A DNA stretch of 64,000 bases, taken from the NCBI RefSeq assembly GCF_041200025.1, contig NZ_CP165628.1, positions 4,278,001 through 4,342,000 of the forward strand, written 5' to 3'. The position numbers were made by a program, and so were the translations under genes. Origin of the DNA: Rouxiella sp. WC2420. GTDB taxonomy: Bacteria; Pseudomonadota; Gammaproteobacteria; Enterobacterales; Enterobacteriaceae. The notes under the pieces were generated by a model. It was not told the origin of the DNA. It saw nothing but the letters and a program-made list of their open reading frames with translations, and searched no databases. Shown here in pieces: positions 9,486 through 17,657 of the stretch; the first letter of the stretch is position 1, and each line of letters opens with the position of its first letter.

Positions 9486-10163
9486 CTACTTCAATAATTC
9501 GGCTGCCAGCTTCACCACCAGCGAATTTGAGATCAACACTGGAACATCAATATGTTGCTGAATAATGTCTGCATGACGGCGGTGATAGCCAATGCAGTCG
9601 AGCAATACCACCTGAGCGCCCTGCTCTTTCAAAGATAAAGCGGCTTCGATCAGTGTTTGTTCATTGGCCTGATACGGGCTAGCCGTGGCGTAGCACGGCT
9701 TTTTGGCCAACTTCAGCCATTTTCCCGCCTGATGCTCAATCTGCTCAGCAACAGGCACGACTATGCCAACCAGATGTGTTCCGACTATCCCATTGATTAA
9801 CGGTGGGATAATTCGATCCGGTTCCAGCAGTATCGCCTTGTCAGCCTTGAGATGATGAAATTCACCGGTGCACAGCAGCAAAATCGTCTCGCACCCTTCA
9901 CTCTCCAACCAGTCGATCTTCAGCTGTAAGGCTTTCTCGACGCGAGACGACGCCAGCCGAACCTGAGTTCCATCAAGCAAGCGCGATACCAGCACGTCCT
10001 CTCCCGGCTCGGGAGCAAAACGTTGCTCGATCTGCTCGCGAGTCAAGCCATCCAGCAACCCTGTGTGCGTCACTTTGTCGCGAGGAAGATATTTATCGAG
10101 CAGCGGCATAATGTCAGTGCGCGGTGCCTGCCCGATGGTCAGCGTAGCGAAGGATTTGAGCAT
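9486..10163 (-). CDS. aroM: AroM family protein (Asp/Glu racemase-like fold)
   Basis: A 225-residue protein of the AroM family, the same length as E. coli AroM. Two cysteines lie at positions typical of the Asp/Glu racemase superfamily: Cys98 in LLLCTGEFHH and Cys190 in LLDCIGYHRRH. The function of AroM is not established; the name comes only from its linkage to aroL in E. coli. Here the gene starts four bases after the DUF1177 stop codon, with the OPT transporter gene before that, so it belongs to that transcription unit rather than to aroL. It may be a racemase, isomerase or hydrolase acting on the transported compound. The start at 10163 was chosen by alignment to the family. Confidence 0.85.
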   Translation of the reverse strand: MLKSFATLTIGQAPRTDIMPLLDKYLPRDKVTHTGLLDGLTREQIEQRFAPEPGEDVLVSRLLDGTQVRLASSRVEKALQLKIDWLESEGCETILLLCTGEFHHLKADKAILLEPDRIIPPLINGIVGTHLVGIVVPVAEQIEHQAGKWLKLAKKPCYATASPYQANEQTLIEAALSLKEQGAQVVLLDCIGYHRRHADIIQQHIDVPVLISNSLVVKLAAELLK

Positions 10164-10167
10164 GGTT

Positions 10168-11097
10168 TTAGTCTCGACTTTGCAGGTGGCGCAAACTTCC
10201 ATATAGCGACAACAGCAGTTGATATTCTTCGGCATCGTAGAAATGGCAGGTGCCGCGCCCAAACTCTTTGGCAACTTCAACGGCAAATTTAACCGTTAAA
10301 GCAATGTCCGTTTCATGACTTGCGCCGGTGCCGCAGCCTGGCACGACTGACTCGGCGGTAATTGCCACGCCAACAACTGGCACGGTGGTCGCGGTCGAAG
10401 GCTGCAAAATACTGTTGAGGTGATGAACCCCGTTGCCATAAGGCGTGATGTCCTGAGTGGTGATCGGGAAGGTCACTGCCGGACGGCCGCTGGTCATTTC
10501 CATAATGCGCAGCAAGTCTTCAGATACGCGCAGGATATAGCCCTCTTTCACCGTTGGAGAAAGCGCATAGCCTTTATGGTTGATGATGCGGTTGCCTTTG
10601 GTGGTATCGATCGACAGAATTGCATCTACACCCGCAACAACTTCATTGTCATTCATGGTCACGTCGTCAATCGGCGAGTCCATAAAGTCTACCGGATCGT
10701 GCGGACGGGTCGGGGCATTTGGGCAGATGTGCGTTGTGACTATCACATCGCCTGCCAATATGTCACCTTTACGCTGCATCTCTGCCAGCTTGAGCGCGCT
10801 ACTAATCGCCGCAATTGCGCCGTCAGCATCCGACACTACGCCAATACGGGTTGGACGTGCGCCAATCCCGCCAAGACGGCCGATAATTCCTAGCGTTGGC
10901 GCATTGCCGCCCTGACTTTTACCGGCGCTGCCCGGAATGGTGATATGAACGAAATCGGTCGCGCCTTTTGTACCCGTTACACGATGAGTGCTGGCGGTGA
11001 TCCCTGGGTAATCGGCAAACAGGTTCACAACGTCCTGACCAGTGACGTGGGCGTTATCGATCAATTCAAAAACCGTAAGGGTCTGGAGCAAACTCAT
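10168..11097 (-). CDS. DUF1177 family protein
   Basis: A 309-residue soluble protein matching the DUF1177 family; no biochemical role is known to me. Readable conserved stretches are IGRLGGIGARPTRIGVVSDA, THICPNAPTRPHDPVDFM and SVVPGCGTGASHETDIALTV; the last holds a conserved-looking Gly-Cys-Gly and His-Glu. The start at 11097 has GAGGAAAA upstream; a longer frame to 11151 lacks a ribosome site. It lies between an OPT transporter and aroM on the same strand, with a four-base gap to aroM that implies co-translation. A metabolic enzyme acting on the imported substrate is the simplest inference. Confidence 0.8.
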   Translation of the reverse strand: MSLLQTLTVFELIDNAHVTGQDVVNLFADYPGITASTHRVTGTKGATDFVHITIPGSAGKSQGGNAPTLGIIGRLGGIGARPTRIGVVSDADGAIAAISSALKLAEMQRKGDILAGDVIVTTHICPNAPTRPHDPVDFMDSPIDDVTMNDNEVVAGVDAILSIDTTKGNRIINHKGYALSPTVKEGYILRVSEDLLRIMEMTSGRPAVTFPITTQDITPYGNGVHHLNSILQPSTATTVPVVGVAITAESVVPGCGTGASHETDIALTVKFAVEVAKEFGRGTCHFYDAEEYQLLLSLYGSLRHLQSRD

Positions 11098-11234
11098 GTC
11101 ATTTTCCTCTAAATCGGCGCGGCTGACGCCCAAGGCGCAACATCGAAACAACCGCGTATTATCGACTTTCTTAGAAAGCCGTCTTATTTATGTGGCTCTG
11201 ATGAGCCCTGGTGTTGACGCAATATTCTGAGTAT

Positions 11235-12830
11235 CTATTTGGTTTTGGTGGTAAAAATCGAACTGAAGAAGCTGTACAACGCATCTCCGGCGATAAATCC
11301 CGCGGCCAGAATTTCCATTGGCGTGCGGCCTTTTTCGCCCCAGATACGGATAATCAAGATGCGTAGCACAATCCCCAGCACCACGGCATAACCCGCCATC
11401 ACGCTGTTGATAAGCAAGCCCGTAGCCAAGAGAACGCCGAGCTGGCGTTTGGGTCCGCCAATCAGCTGGATAATGGCACCTGGAATCGCCCAAATCAGCA
11501 GACTGTGGGCAATGCCCGGCTGTGCTCCTGCCTGAATGGTTTTGGCGTAAACACGCGCGACCGGCGGCACTAAATCCTGAGCGAAATAACCGATGTGGGC
11601 AAACCAAACCACTGGGATGGCAATAATGAAAGCGATTAACGCGGCAAACAGCTGGATACGGCGTCCGGCCAATTCAGCCTGCAAGTCTTTGCCATAGCCG
11701 CGTAGAATAAATCCGGCTTTAAGGTCAAAGCCCATATCGGCAAATGCCGGGCCGGTCGCGGCGGTAAAGCCGGTCAAAATACACAGCGCGACCGGCGGGA
11801 AGCCGATGAGGATGCCGATAATCAGGGTAATCAATGCCACGGCGAAGGCCGGGAACCAGCCTGAGTGCATTGCCGCAATGCCGACAATTAGCTCGTGGAA
11901 GAAAGCCGCAAAGGCAGCGTAGAAAATAAAGCACACCAGCATTGTCACCGACATTTCGGTATAAATACCCCCCGCCAACGCCAGCAGGGCAGCAATCGCG
12001 ATATAGCCAATAGCGCCAAGACCCAGAGCCTTACGCACTTCAGTTCCAGATTGGGTAAAGGTGGTTTTGGCATCGGCACGGGTGCTGCGAATGACTTGAA
12101 TCACCTGAAATAATGACACCAATCCTGCACCGACCATCATGCCGTGTGGAATGTACAATGCATTGATATCAACACCAGCAATCGGTTGCGCGTAGGCTCG
12201 AATCAACAGGCCGATTCCGAACATACCCAGCGCCCAGATATTGCCGATAAACGCGGTACCAAAGGCAGCCATCGGAATTTTTAGCATCGCGCCGCCAAGG
12301 CCGATAACCACACCGACCACTAACAACCACGCCTGACGCCCGCCTTTGTCACCAGCTTTGATGGCCTCTGCCGCTGCCACGCCCGGTGGCCAGGCATTGC
12401 TCGCCGGAAACACTTTGGTATCAAACATGCGATATAGCAGGTAGGCATCAAGCAGCATAGCGACCGAAACGCCGAAGAACATCGGCAAAATCAGCTGCGG
12501 CTGCCCCATCACGTACGGGATAGCGATTGGCATCAGCAAACTGTTAGCCGCGCCAAAAGTGGCCGAAGAGATCACGGTTTGTGCGAGATTCTGGGTATGA
12601 ATAGAGCGATAACGCTGAAAAGCTTTTAACGGGATGCGCGCCAACAGCATGGCAAACAGCGCACCAATTATGGAAGTATTGGGGGTAACGCCGAGAGTGG
12701 TAATAAGCTGGACGCCAATAATCGCACCCAGAATAGAAAGTAGAACCATTACTGCCAGCGTGCCGATTTCTTTTAACGGATTATAACTTCCGTCTGTCAC
12801 CTTATTCTCACTGCCGGTATTGCCTGTCAT
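11235..12830 (-). CDS. OPT/YSL family oligopeptide transporter
   Basis: A 531-residue polytopic membrane protein with about 14 hydrophobic helices and the OPT-family features: GTLAVMVLLSILGAIIGVQL near the start and the PASNAWPPGVAAAEAIKAGD segment (P-x-A-x-A-W-P) about a quarter of the way in. OPT proteins are proton-coupled importers of peptides, modified peptides or metal chelates. The ATG at 12830 has AGGGG five bases upstream; an alternative start at 12860 would add ten residues. It is the third gene from the end of a unit reading IclR, OPT, DUF1177, AroM. The substrate is unknown. Confidence 0.88.
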   Translation of the reverse strand: MTGNTGSENKVTDGSYNPLKEIGTLAVMVLLSILGAIIGVQLITTLGVTPNTSIIGALFAMLLARIPLKAFQRYRSIHTQNLAQTVISSATFGAANSLLMPIAIPYVMGQPQLILPMFFGVSVAMLLDAYLLYRMFDTKVFPASNAWPPGVAAAEAIKAGDKGGRQAWLLVVGVVIGLGGAMLKIPMAAFGTAFIGNIWALGMFGIGLLIRAYAQPIAGVDINALYIPHGMMVGAGLVSLFQVIQVIRSTRADAKTTFTQSGTEVRKALGLGAIGYIAIAALLALAGGIYTEMSVTMLVCFIFYAAFAAFFHELIVGIAAMHSGWFPAFAVALITLIIGILIGFPPVALCILTGFTAATGPAFADMGFDLKAGFILRGYGKDLQAELAGRRIQLFAALIAFIIAIPVVWFAHIGYFAQDLVPPVARVYAKTIQAGAQPGIAHSLLIWAIPGAIIQLIGGPKRQLGVLLATGLLINSVMAGYAVVLGIVLRILIIRIWGEKGRTPMEILAAGFIAGDALYSFFSSIFTTKTK

Positions 12831-12949
12831 AAAATCCCCTGATGTTGGCGAAAAATGCAATGATTCCCTAGTGTTGGCGCGAAGATTACTTTAAGTATCT
12901 GCGCTTTTTTATAAACTATTATTATTGTTTTAATCGGTCCGTTATTGGT

Positions 12950-13714
12950 CTATTGCCAATATTCATCACCGAGTTTTTCTGCAATCTGTCGGGTGACAGT
13001 CATTATTCCTTCGCGTATTCCAGCAGGCACAGCATCGCCCTCGTAAGGTGATGGGAAGGACAAACACAGTCCTACCGTTTCACTGCGATGCTTGTTGGCA
13101 ATACTGGTGGCCAGCGTACTGATCCCCTGCAAAGTTTCATTATTAGCCGATGACCAGCCGGTTTCGCGAACTTCGGCCAACCAGGTCAGTAACTCATCCA
13201 GCGTTTGCGGCGAATTTGGGGAATTAACCTGATAGCCAGCCTGATAGCGCTCGATAATCTGCTGATCAGTCTCTCGCGCTAATATTGCACGACCAATTGC
13301 CGTTTCAGCTGCTGGTAACAGGCTTCCGGCTGGCGTCACTACTTGTAAATAAGTGCGCCCCGGGAACATACGCATGACCATAATGTCTTGGCCTTCCAGC
13401 AACGAAATATAGCCGGTGCACTGGGTCTGTTTGCTTAACTGCACCATATAAGGCGAGCAGGCATCGACCAGCGGCGTTGAGAGATAATGGCTGCTTACCG
13501 CAAGCAATAATCGCCCAATCTTGTAAAGTCGCGTTTCCGGATCTCTTTCCAGCAGCCCCTGAGTCTCCATAGTCATCAACAGCCGTGACACGGTACTTTT
13601 CGGCAGGCCCAACTGCTCGACAACATCGCTGAAGGAAAGACCGGGATGACCCTGTCTGATCCCCTTTTGCGCAAAAAGCTTAAGCACTGCGGAAGCATTT
13701 TCTAATGTTGTCAC
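12950..13714 (-). CDS. IclR-family transcriptional regulator
   Basis: A 254-residue regulator starting at a GTG. The N-terminal winged helix (about residues 1-70) reads SFSDVVEQLGLPKSTVSRLL and the C-terminal effector domain follows (TGYISLLEGQDIMVMRMFPG, then the conserved ETAIGRAILA). IclR proteins usually respond to small organic acids and often repress an adjacent catabolic or transport operon. It lies on the same strand just before the OPT transporter gene, so it probably controls that operon and itself. An inverted repeat overlapping its own ribosome site supports autoregulation. Confidence 0.92.
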   Translation of the reverse strand: MTTLENASAVLKLFAQKGIRQGHPGLSFSDVVEQLGLPKSTVSRLLMTMETQGLLERDPETRLYKIGRLLLAVSSHYLSTPLVDACSPYMVQLSKQTQCTGYISLLEGQDIMVMRMFPGRTYLQVVTPAGSLLPAAETAIGRAILARETDQQIIERYQAGYQVNSPNSPQTLDELLTWLAEVRETGWSSANNETLQGISTLATSIANKHRSETVGLCLSFPSPYEGDAVPAGIREGIMTVTRQIAEKLGDEYWQ

Positions 13715-13719
13715 AGACT

Positions 13720-13745
13720 AGTTCCATTATTAGGAACTCAGTTCC
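13720..13745. promoter_or_regulatory. Candidate IclR operator
   Basis: AGTTCC at 13720 and GGAACT at 13733-13738 form a perfect 6-bp inverted repeat with a seven-base spacer; a further GTTCC follows at 13741. It ends six bases from the IclR start codon. IclR-family sites are often palindromes of this size; binding is inferred. Confidence 0.4.
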
Positions 13746-14006
13746 TGGTTAAGATAACTTAAAAACTAATGCTGATACGTTTTATCGTCAAGTTGTTTAT
13801 TTTTTAACAGGTCAATGAAACCAGTGGATGATATTTAACACCACGGCTTTGGAGGAAATTTTGCTTAAGGAATCACCTAAAATTAGTGGAAAATGTTTTC
13901 AAGCCAAGTCTGGGCAGATGGTTACTCTGTATTTCAGAGAAACGTTTCGCTGGTTAATGGCTTTCATTCAGAAAGCAAAAAGTTAGCAATGAGAGATTTA
14001 TTGACA
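13746..14006. other. Non-coding stretch between iclR and the yaiA terminator
   Basis: About 260 AT-rich bases with no credible reading frame. It should contain the promoter of the iclR-OPT-DUF1177-aroM unit on the minus strand. I see no clear sigma-70 match beyond AT-rich hexamers. Confidence 0.5.
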
Positions 14007-14046
14007 GGAAAGAGAAAGCACTGCCGGGGAAAGGCTCGGCAGTGCT
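14007..14046 (-). terminator. Intrinsic terminator of aroL-yaiA
   Basis: AGCACTGCCG and CGGCAGTGCT form a perfect 10-bp stem, followed on the minus strand by TTTCTCTTT. It lies seven bases beyond the yaiA stop codon and separates aroL-yaiA from the IclR/OPT unit. Confidence 0.85.
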
Positions 14047-14052
14047 GTAAAC

Positions 14053-14244
14053 CTAACTGATACTGTCGTCTTCATAACGGCGTTTTGAATCCTCAGCCTC
14101 TTGTTTGGTTTTATGCTCGCTAATTAGCGTATCGGGCTTTGGATGGTCGGCGCGAAGCTCATACCAGGTTTCAGTCTGACCTGGCAGACCTTTCTCGACT
14201 GCGATGATTTCAGCAGTGCGTGGATACGGTGGTTTTGACGGCAT
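14053..14244 (-). CDS. yaiA: YaiA family protein
   Basis: A 63-residue protein matching E. coli YaiA in length and sequence ([13 protein letters not shown] at the start, then [13 protein letters not shown]). Function is unknown. ACAGGAG lies ahead of the ATG. It follows aroL on the same strand, as in E. coli, and the pair ends at the terminator just downstream. In E. coli aroM comes next; here the IclR/OPT/DUF1177 genes intervene. Confidence 0.93.
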   Translation of the reverse strand: MPSKPPYPRTAEIIAVEKGLPGQTETWYELRADHPKPDTLISEHKTKQEAEDSKRRYEDDSIS

Positions 14245-14349
14245 AGGGAACTCCTGTAATGAATCACGTGTATTTAAGTATAGACAACAGGGGATTATTA
14301 CGGGAGCAGGAGGCTAGGAAGCCTCCTAAAAGGCGGGATAAAGCGAAAC

Positions 14350-14874
14350 TTAACGAGCGATTTGCAGCGCCAGCGCATCCAGAATGTCATCAACAACCAC
14401 TGAAGGTTGATGCGTACCGTCAAGAACAAAGTGCGCAGCGGACTGATAAAATGCTTCGCGCTCGTGCAAAACCTGAGAAATTTCTTCGTTAATTGGTTTG
14501 CCGGTCAATGTTGGTCGCTGATCTTCTTGAGGAGAGTCTTCAAGGCGATGCGCCAGAGTGCTGGCCGGCGAACGCAGGTAAATAACCTGGCCTTTTTCGC
14601 GCATAAACAGACGATTTTCCTCGGCAAGGATCACACCGCCGCCAGTGGCAACCACGGTATGCGGCGCGCTGATATTTTGCAGCGCCTGCGTTTCACGACG
14701 ACGAAAGCCTGACCAACCTTCACGAGCAACGATCTCCGCAACGCTCAGTTGCGAAGTTTGCAGCAAATAAATATCCGTATCGACAAAATTATAGCCCAAC
14801 GCCTGAGCGAGAGCCCTGCCGACTGTGGTTTTACCTGCGCCGCGTGCGCCGATCATGAAAATGGGTTGCGTCAT
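14350..14874 (-). CDS. aroL: Shikimate kinase II
   Basis: A 174-residue shikimate kinase, the E. coli AroL length. Walker A is [11 protein letters not shown] near the N-terminus, the shikimate-binding DTD follows (VDTDIYLL), then the [10 protein letters not shown] loop and the substrate-binding GGG (ATGGGVILA). The lid region contains [11 protein letters not shown]. It phosphorylates shikimate in aromatic amino acid synthesis. The ATG at 14874 has AAGGA eight bases upstream. AroL rather than AroK is supported by the linked yaiA. TyrR/TrpR control is known in E. coli; I see only half-site-like TGTAAA copies upstream (about 14952-14969). Confidence 0.96.
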   Translation of the reverse strand: MTQPIFMIGARGAGKTTVGRALAQALGYNFVDTDIYLLQTSQLSVAEIVAREGWSGFRRRETQALQNISAPHTVVATGGGVILAEENRLFMREKGQVIYLRSPASTLAHRLEDSPQEDQRPTLTGKPINEEISQVLHEREAFYQSAAHFVLDGTHQPSVVVDDILDALALQIAR

Positions 14875-14996
14875 CACCGCTATCCTTATGTGCCTGGGAC
14901 ATCTTTTAACCTGCTGGGCATCATACCGATAAAAAATAAATTGGCAATCCCTGTAAACATGATGTAAAGAAAAAATTACACCACTTACTCCTTTAA

Positions 14997-15575
14997 TTAT
15001 AAAGACTTACATACATAGACCAAAGCAGGTGGAAAGTTTTTAACTACACGAATTTTTTTCCAGGTAAAATAACGGGACAGCATCTTTTCAGAAAGGCGGC
15101 TGTACTGGAAAAGGATCAGCGTACCGTCTTTCTCTTTAAGCCGCTGTTGCGCACGCTGCAAAATTTTCATGCTAATTCGCGTTGGAATAGACAGTAAAGG
15201 CAGGCAGCAGAAGATGGCGTCAAACTCCCCCTCAAGATGCTCAGCGGAATAACCCAATACCTGCAAACGGCGATCGTCGATTCTATTCAGCTGATGAATG
15301 AAACTCGGTTGTATTTCAAAGGCCTGCAATTGCGCATCTGCGCGCATTTTATCGAGAATACGTTTGGTCAGCACGCCGTCTGCCGCACCGAATTCTGCAA
15401 TCTTTAGGGTCTTGCTCCAGTCGAGCTGATTTACCATAGCCTGACACAACCAAGGCGATGATGGCGCGAGCGTCCCGAATGTGCGGGGTGAAGAGATAAA
15501 TTTCTGCAAGTAGGAAAATTGATTTTTGATAGTTAATCTCGTTGCATTGATAGTTAGTCTTGTAGCATTCAGCAT
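14997..15575 (-). CDS. Small class-I SAM-dependent methyltransferase (phospholipid methyltransferase-like)
   Basis: A 192-residue protein. The segment [20 protein letters not shown] followed by [16 protein letters not shown] (SAM-binding loop) resembles the phosphatidylethanolamine N-methyltransferase/KsgA-like group (COG3963). [10 protein letters not shown] stands where these enzymes have their post-motif IV segment. The ATG at 15575 has AGGGGG upstream; a longer frame to 15680 is AT-rich and unsupported. The first residues contain a duplicated NATRLTI heptad from a 21-base tandem repeat. The substrate is not evident, and membrane lipid methylation is only a family-based guess. It is transcribed toward aroL. 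Confidence 0.6.
   Translation of the reverse strand: MLNATRLTINATRLTIKNQFSYLQKFISSPRTFGTLAPSSPWLCQAMVNQLDWSKTLKIAEFGAADGVLTKRILDKMRADAQLQAFEIQPSFIHQLNRIDDRRLQVLGYSAEHLEGEFDAIFCCLPLLSIPTRISMKILQRAQQRLKEKDGTLILFQYSRLSEKMLSRYFTWKKIRVVKNFPPALVYVCKSL
15528..15569. repeat. Two-copy 21-base tandem repeat in the 5' end of the methyltransferase gene
   Basis: Positions 15528-15548 and 15549-15569 are tandem copies differing at three bases. Because the unit is 21 bases, the frame is kept and the protein gains seven residues (NATRLTI twice). Confidence 0.85.
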
Positions 15576-15898
15576 GTTTATAACCCCCTGGAGAAGTAGA
15601 CCACTATCACACCGAAAAATTCTTAAGGAATAATTATTTGTACTGTTTATTTTAAAAAAAACTTTAATTATTTTATTCAAATAAGAAACGTCTTAATTCC
15701 TGTATTACAAGAAAATTCCGGAATAATGTAGAAGTGAGAAGCCAATCTTAAATAATTGTTATCGCCAATTCAGGCTGGAAATTTCCACAAAATGGGCAAT
15801 ACAGAATATCAATCTTGGAATTTTGGCAAGATGAAGGAAATATAGCGGAGTTTTGATTAATAATCTGGAAAATTTTCAGAACGTTTAGGCGGTAGGGA
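15576..15898. other. AT-rich non-coding stretch upstream of the methyltransferase
   Basis: About 320 bases with no convincing gene; the frames present are short and lack ribosome sites. It should hold the methyltransferase promoter on the minus strand. Confidence 0.5.
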
Positions 15899-15979
15899 AC
15901 CGTCGAGTGAGACACAGAGGACAGAAGCCGCTGGCGCAACTTCTATTTGAGGGTATCCCCACACTCGACGGTGTATTTT
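15899..15979 (+). ncRNA. Candidate structured RNA or palindromic element
   Basis: ACCGTCGAGTG at 15899-15909 pairs perfectly with CACTCGACGGT at 15962-15972 (11 bp), enclosing 52 bases that themselves contain AGAAG/CTTCT (15923-15944) and GGG/CCC (15951-15959) stems. The closing arm is followed on the plus strand by GTATTTTT. This multi-branched layout with a terminal U tract looks like a small RNA or a dispersed palindromic element. No known RNA family is recognised. It lies 3' of the minus-strand DUF1471 gene. Confidence 0.35.
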
Positions 15980-15991
15980 TAAAAGCCTTGA

Positions 15992-16267
15992 TTAACGGTA
16001 AAGCTCAACGCTGGCACGCGCCAGGCTTGAGTCACCCGGAGTACTCACACCGATTACACGATAGTGTGTGGCCCCTTCCTGATTGGCTTTTTCATTCACT
16101 GCGGCTTTAAGATTGAAGTCAGAAGTATTGTCCTGACGAACGTCTACAACGCCCAATGATTGATAATTATGAGTTTGTACCTGAGCTGCGCTAATTTCAC
16201 TGGCGGCTAATGCCGAAAAAGAAGCGGTACTAATCAATGCTGCTGCAAACAGAGGTAATAGTTTCAT
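15992..16267 (-). CDS. DUF1471 (YdgH/BhsA/McbA-like) periplasmic stress protein
   Basis: A 91-residue protein with a clear signal peptide (MKLLPLFAAALISTASFSALA, cleavage before ASE) and the DUF1471 core: NYQSLGVVDV, then LNEKAN-type helix (AAVNEKANQEGATHYRVIGV) ending in SVELYR. Family members (BhsA, McbA, YhcN) are small periplasmic or outer-membrane-associated proteins linked to stress resistance and biofilm behaviour. It is a single-gene unit. A second, divergent paralogue lies at 62662-62922. Confidence 0.9.
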   Translation of the reverse strand: MKLLPLFAAALISTASFSALAASEISAAQVQTHNYQSLGVVDVRQDNTSDFNLKAAVNEKANQEGATHYRVIGVSTPGDSSLARASVELYR

Positions 16268-16330
16268 GATATGCGCCTTATTTTTTGAATTTATTCTATC
16301 GATAAAATTTTCGATGATGCTTAATTTTCA

Positions 16331-16348
16331 GAACGTGCATTCACGTTC
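16331..16348. promoter_or_regulatory. Candidate operator upstream of the DUF1471 gene
   Basis: GAACGTGCATTCACGTTC is a perfect 7-bp inverted repeat with a four-base spacer, 64 bases upstream of the start codon. It may bind a regulator of this stress gene; the regulator is unknown. Confidence 0.35.
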
Positions 16349-16639
16349 ACATGTATTAATTATCGATCATTAATCGAAAGCCGGCGTAATTGAGAGTAAA
16401 GATAATTAAGATTTATGATGAAAATGAGGAGAAAAGATTAACAAACATTACATAAATTGAAACAGCTGGTTAGAATGTAATAAAAAGGCGCTTTAATGGT
16501 GCAGAATGAGAAAATGAAGAAACTATACAGTTGACTTGCGCGTTCAGATTCGCACAAATCGACTCCCTATAGCAAACGCTGTTATGATTCTTTTACAACA
16601 ATAAACAGATAACCAAATTCTTTAACCAAAGGGAACTTT
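16349..16639. other. Divergent non-coding region between DUF1471 gene and yedI
   Basis: AT-rich, with no credible reading frame. It should carry the promoters of both flanking genes. An imperfect palindrome around ATTAAT...ATTAAT (16355-16373) is present. Confidence 0.5.
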
Positions 16640-17563
16640 ATGGCCGGAACCAGCCTGTTAGCACTTATCGATGACATTGCCTCTATTCTCGACGACGTCG
16701 CGGCAATGAGTAAGGTAGCAGCCAAAAAAACGGCCAGCGTGCTGGGAGACGACCTGGCACTTAACGCCCAGCAGGTATCGGGGGTCAAGGCCGACCGCGA
16801 GTTACCCATCGTCTGGGCCGTTGCGAAAGGCTCATTACTCAACAAAGCTATCCTGGTACCTTTAGCTCTTTTAATCAGCGCCTTTGCGCCATGGGCCATC
16901 ACTCCCCTGTTGATGGTCGGCGGTGCCTATCTTTGTTATGAAGGTTTTGAAAAAGTGGCGCATAAATTAATGCCTCACGACAAGGCTGCGGAACAACAAG
17001 AGAAAGCTAAAAAAAATGCCGCCACCAAATCACCGGAAGACGTTGCCAAACTTGAAAAGGAAAAGGTTAAAGGCGCCGTGCGCACCGACTTTATCCTCTC
17101 GGCCGAAATTATCGTAATTTCGCTGGGCACAGTTTCATCCGCGCCGTTTATTGATCAGGTCATGGTGATGGTCGCCATTGCCGTCGTCATGACGCTGGGG
17201 GTTTATGGGCTGGTTGCTGGCATTGTAAAAATCGACGATGCCGGGCTTTATCTGAGCAAACTCAATGGTGAAAGCGGATTTATGCGTGCGGTACGCGCAT
17301 TCGGCGGCGGGATTGTCAACGCCGCGCCACTGCTGATGAAAACACTCTCTGTCGTCGGGACTTTCGCCATGTTCCTGGTCGGCGGCAGCATTATCAGTCA
17401 CGGGCTGCCATTCATGCATAGCCTGCTTGAAAGCCTGACAGCAGGACATCAGGGCTGGGTGAATTCGCTGATAACCGGTGCAACCGATTTAGTGGTCGGT
17501 ATGCTGGTTGGCGCGATTGTGCTGGCAGTCGTTGCACTGGGCAGCAAACTTTTCAAGAAATAA
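16640..17563 (+). CDS. yedI: DUF808 family inner-membrane protein (YedI)
   Basis: A 307-residue integral membrane protein matching YedI/DUF808. The soluble N-terminus has SLLALIDDIASILDDVAAMS, then a membrane pair, the conserved LMVGGAYLCYEGFEKVAHKL, a charged lysine-rich stretch, and about four more helices. Function is unknown. AAAGGGAAC precedes the ATG. It is a monocistronic gene closed by the terminator at 17580. Confidence 0.93.
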   Translation: MAGTSLLALIDDIASILDDVAAMSKVAAKKTASVLGDDLALNAQQVSGVKADRELPIVWAVAKGSLLNKAILVPLALLISAFAPWAITPLLMVGGAYLCYEGFEKVAHKLMPHDKAAEQQEKAKKNAATKSPEDVAKLEKEKVKGAVRTDFILSAEIIVISLGTVSSAPFIDQVMVMVAIAVVMTLGVYGLVAGIVKIDDAGLYLSKLNGESGFMRAVRAFGGGIVNAAPLLMKTLSVVGTFAMFLVGGSIISHGLPFMHSLLESLTAGHQGWVNSLITGATDLVVGMLVGAIVLAVVALGSKLFKK

Positions 17564-17579
17564 CATCAGTTAAATAACT

Positions 17580-17607
17580 AAAACGGGTCTAAGTACGACC
17601 CGTTTTT
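17580..17607 (+). terminator. Intrinsic terminator of yedI
   Basis: AAAACGGGTC pairs with GACCCGTTTT across a seven-base loop and continues as T. The A/T arms allow use on both strands. Confidence 0.9.
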
Positions 17608-17657
17608 CATTTATCTTCATCGGTCTGAGAACCCGCTAATAGCAGAATCTTCCACTA

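Noticed and set aside
14952-14969. Possible TyrR box upstream of aroL
   Set aside because: Two TGTAAA words are in direct rather than inverted orientation and do not fit TGTAAA-N6-TTTACA.
15748-15939. 63-codon minus-strand frame near the structured element
   Set aside because: AT-rich, no ribosome site, and it crosses the palindromic element.
15871-16336. AATTTTCAGAACGT occurring at 15871 and again at 16323
   Set aside because: A 14-base match 450 bases apart in AT-rich sequence, with no matching flanks; probably chance, not a mobile-element direct repeat.
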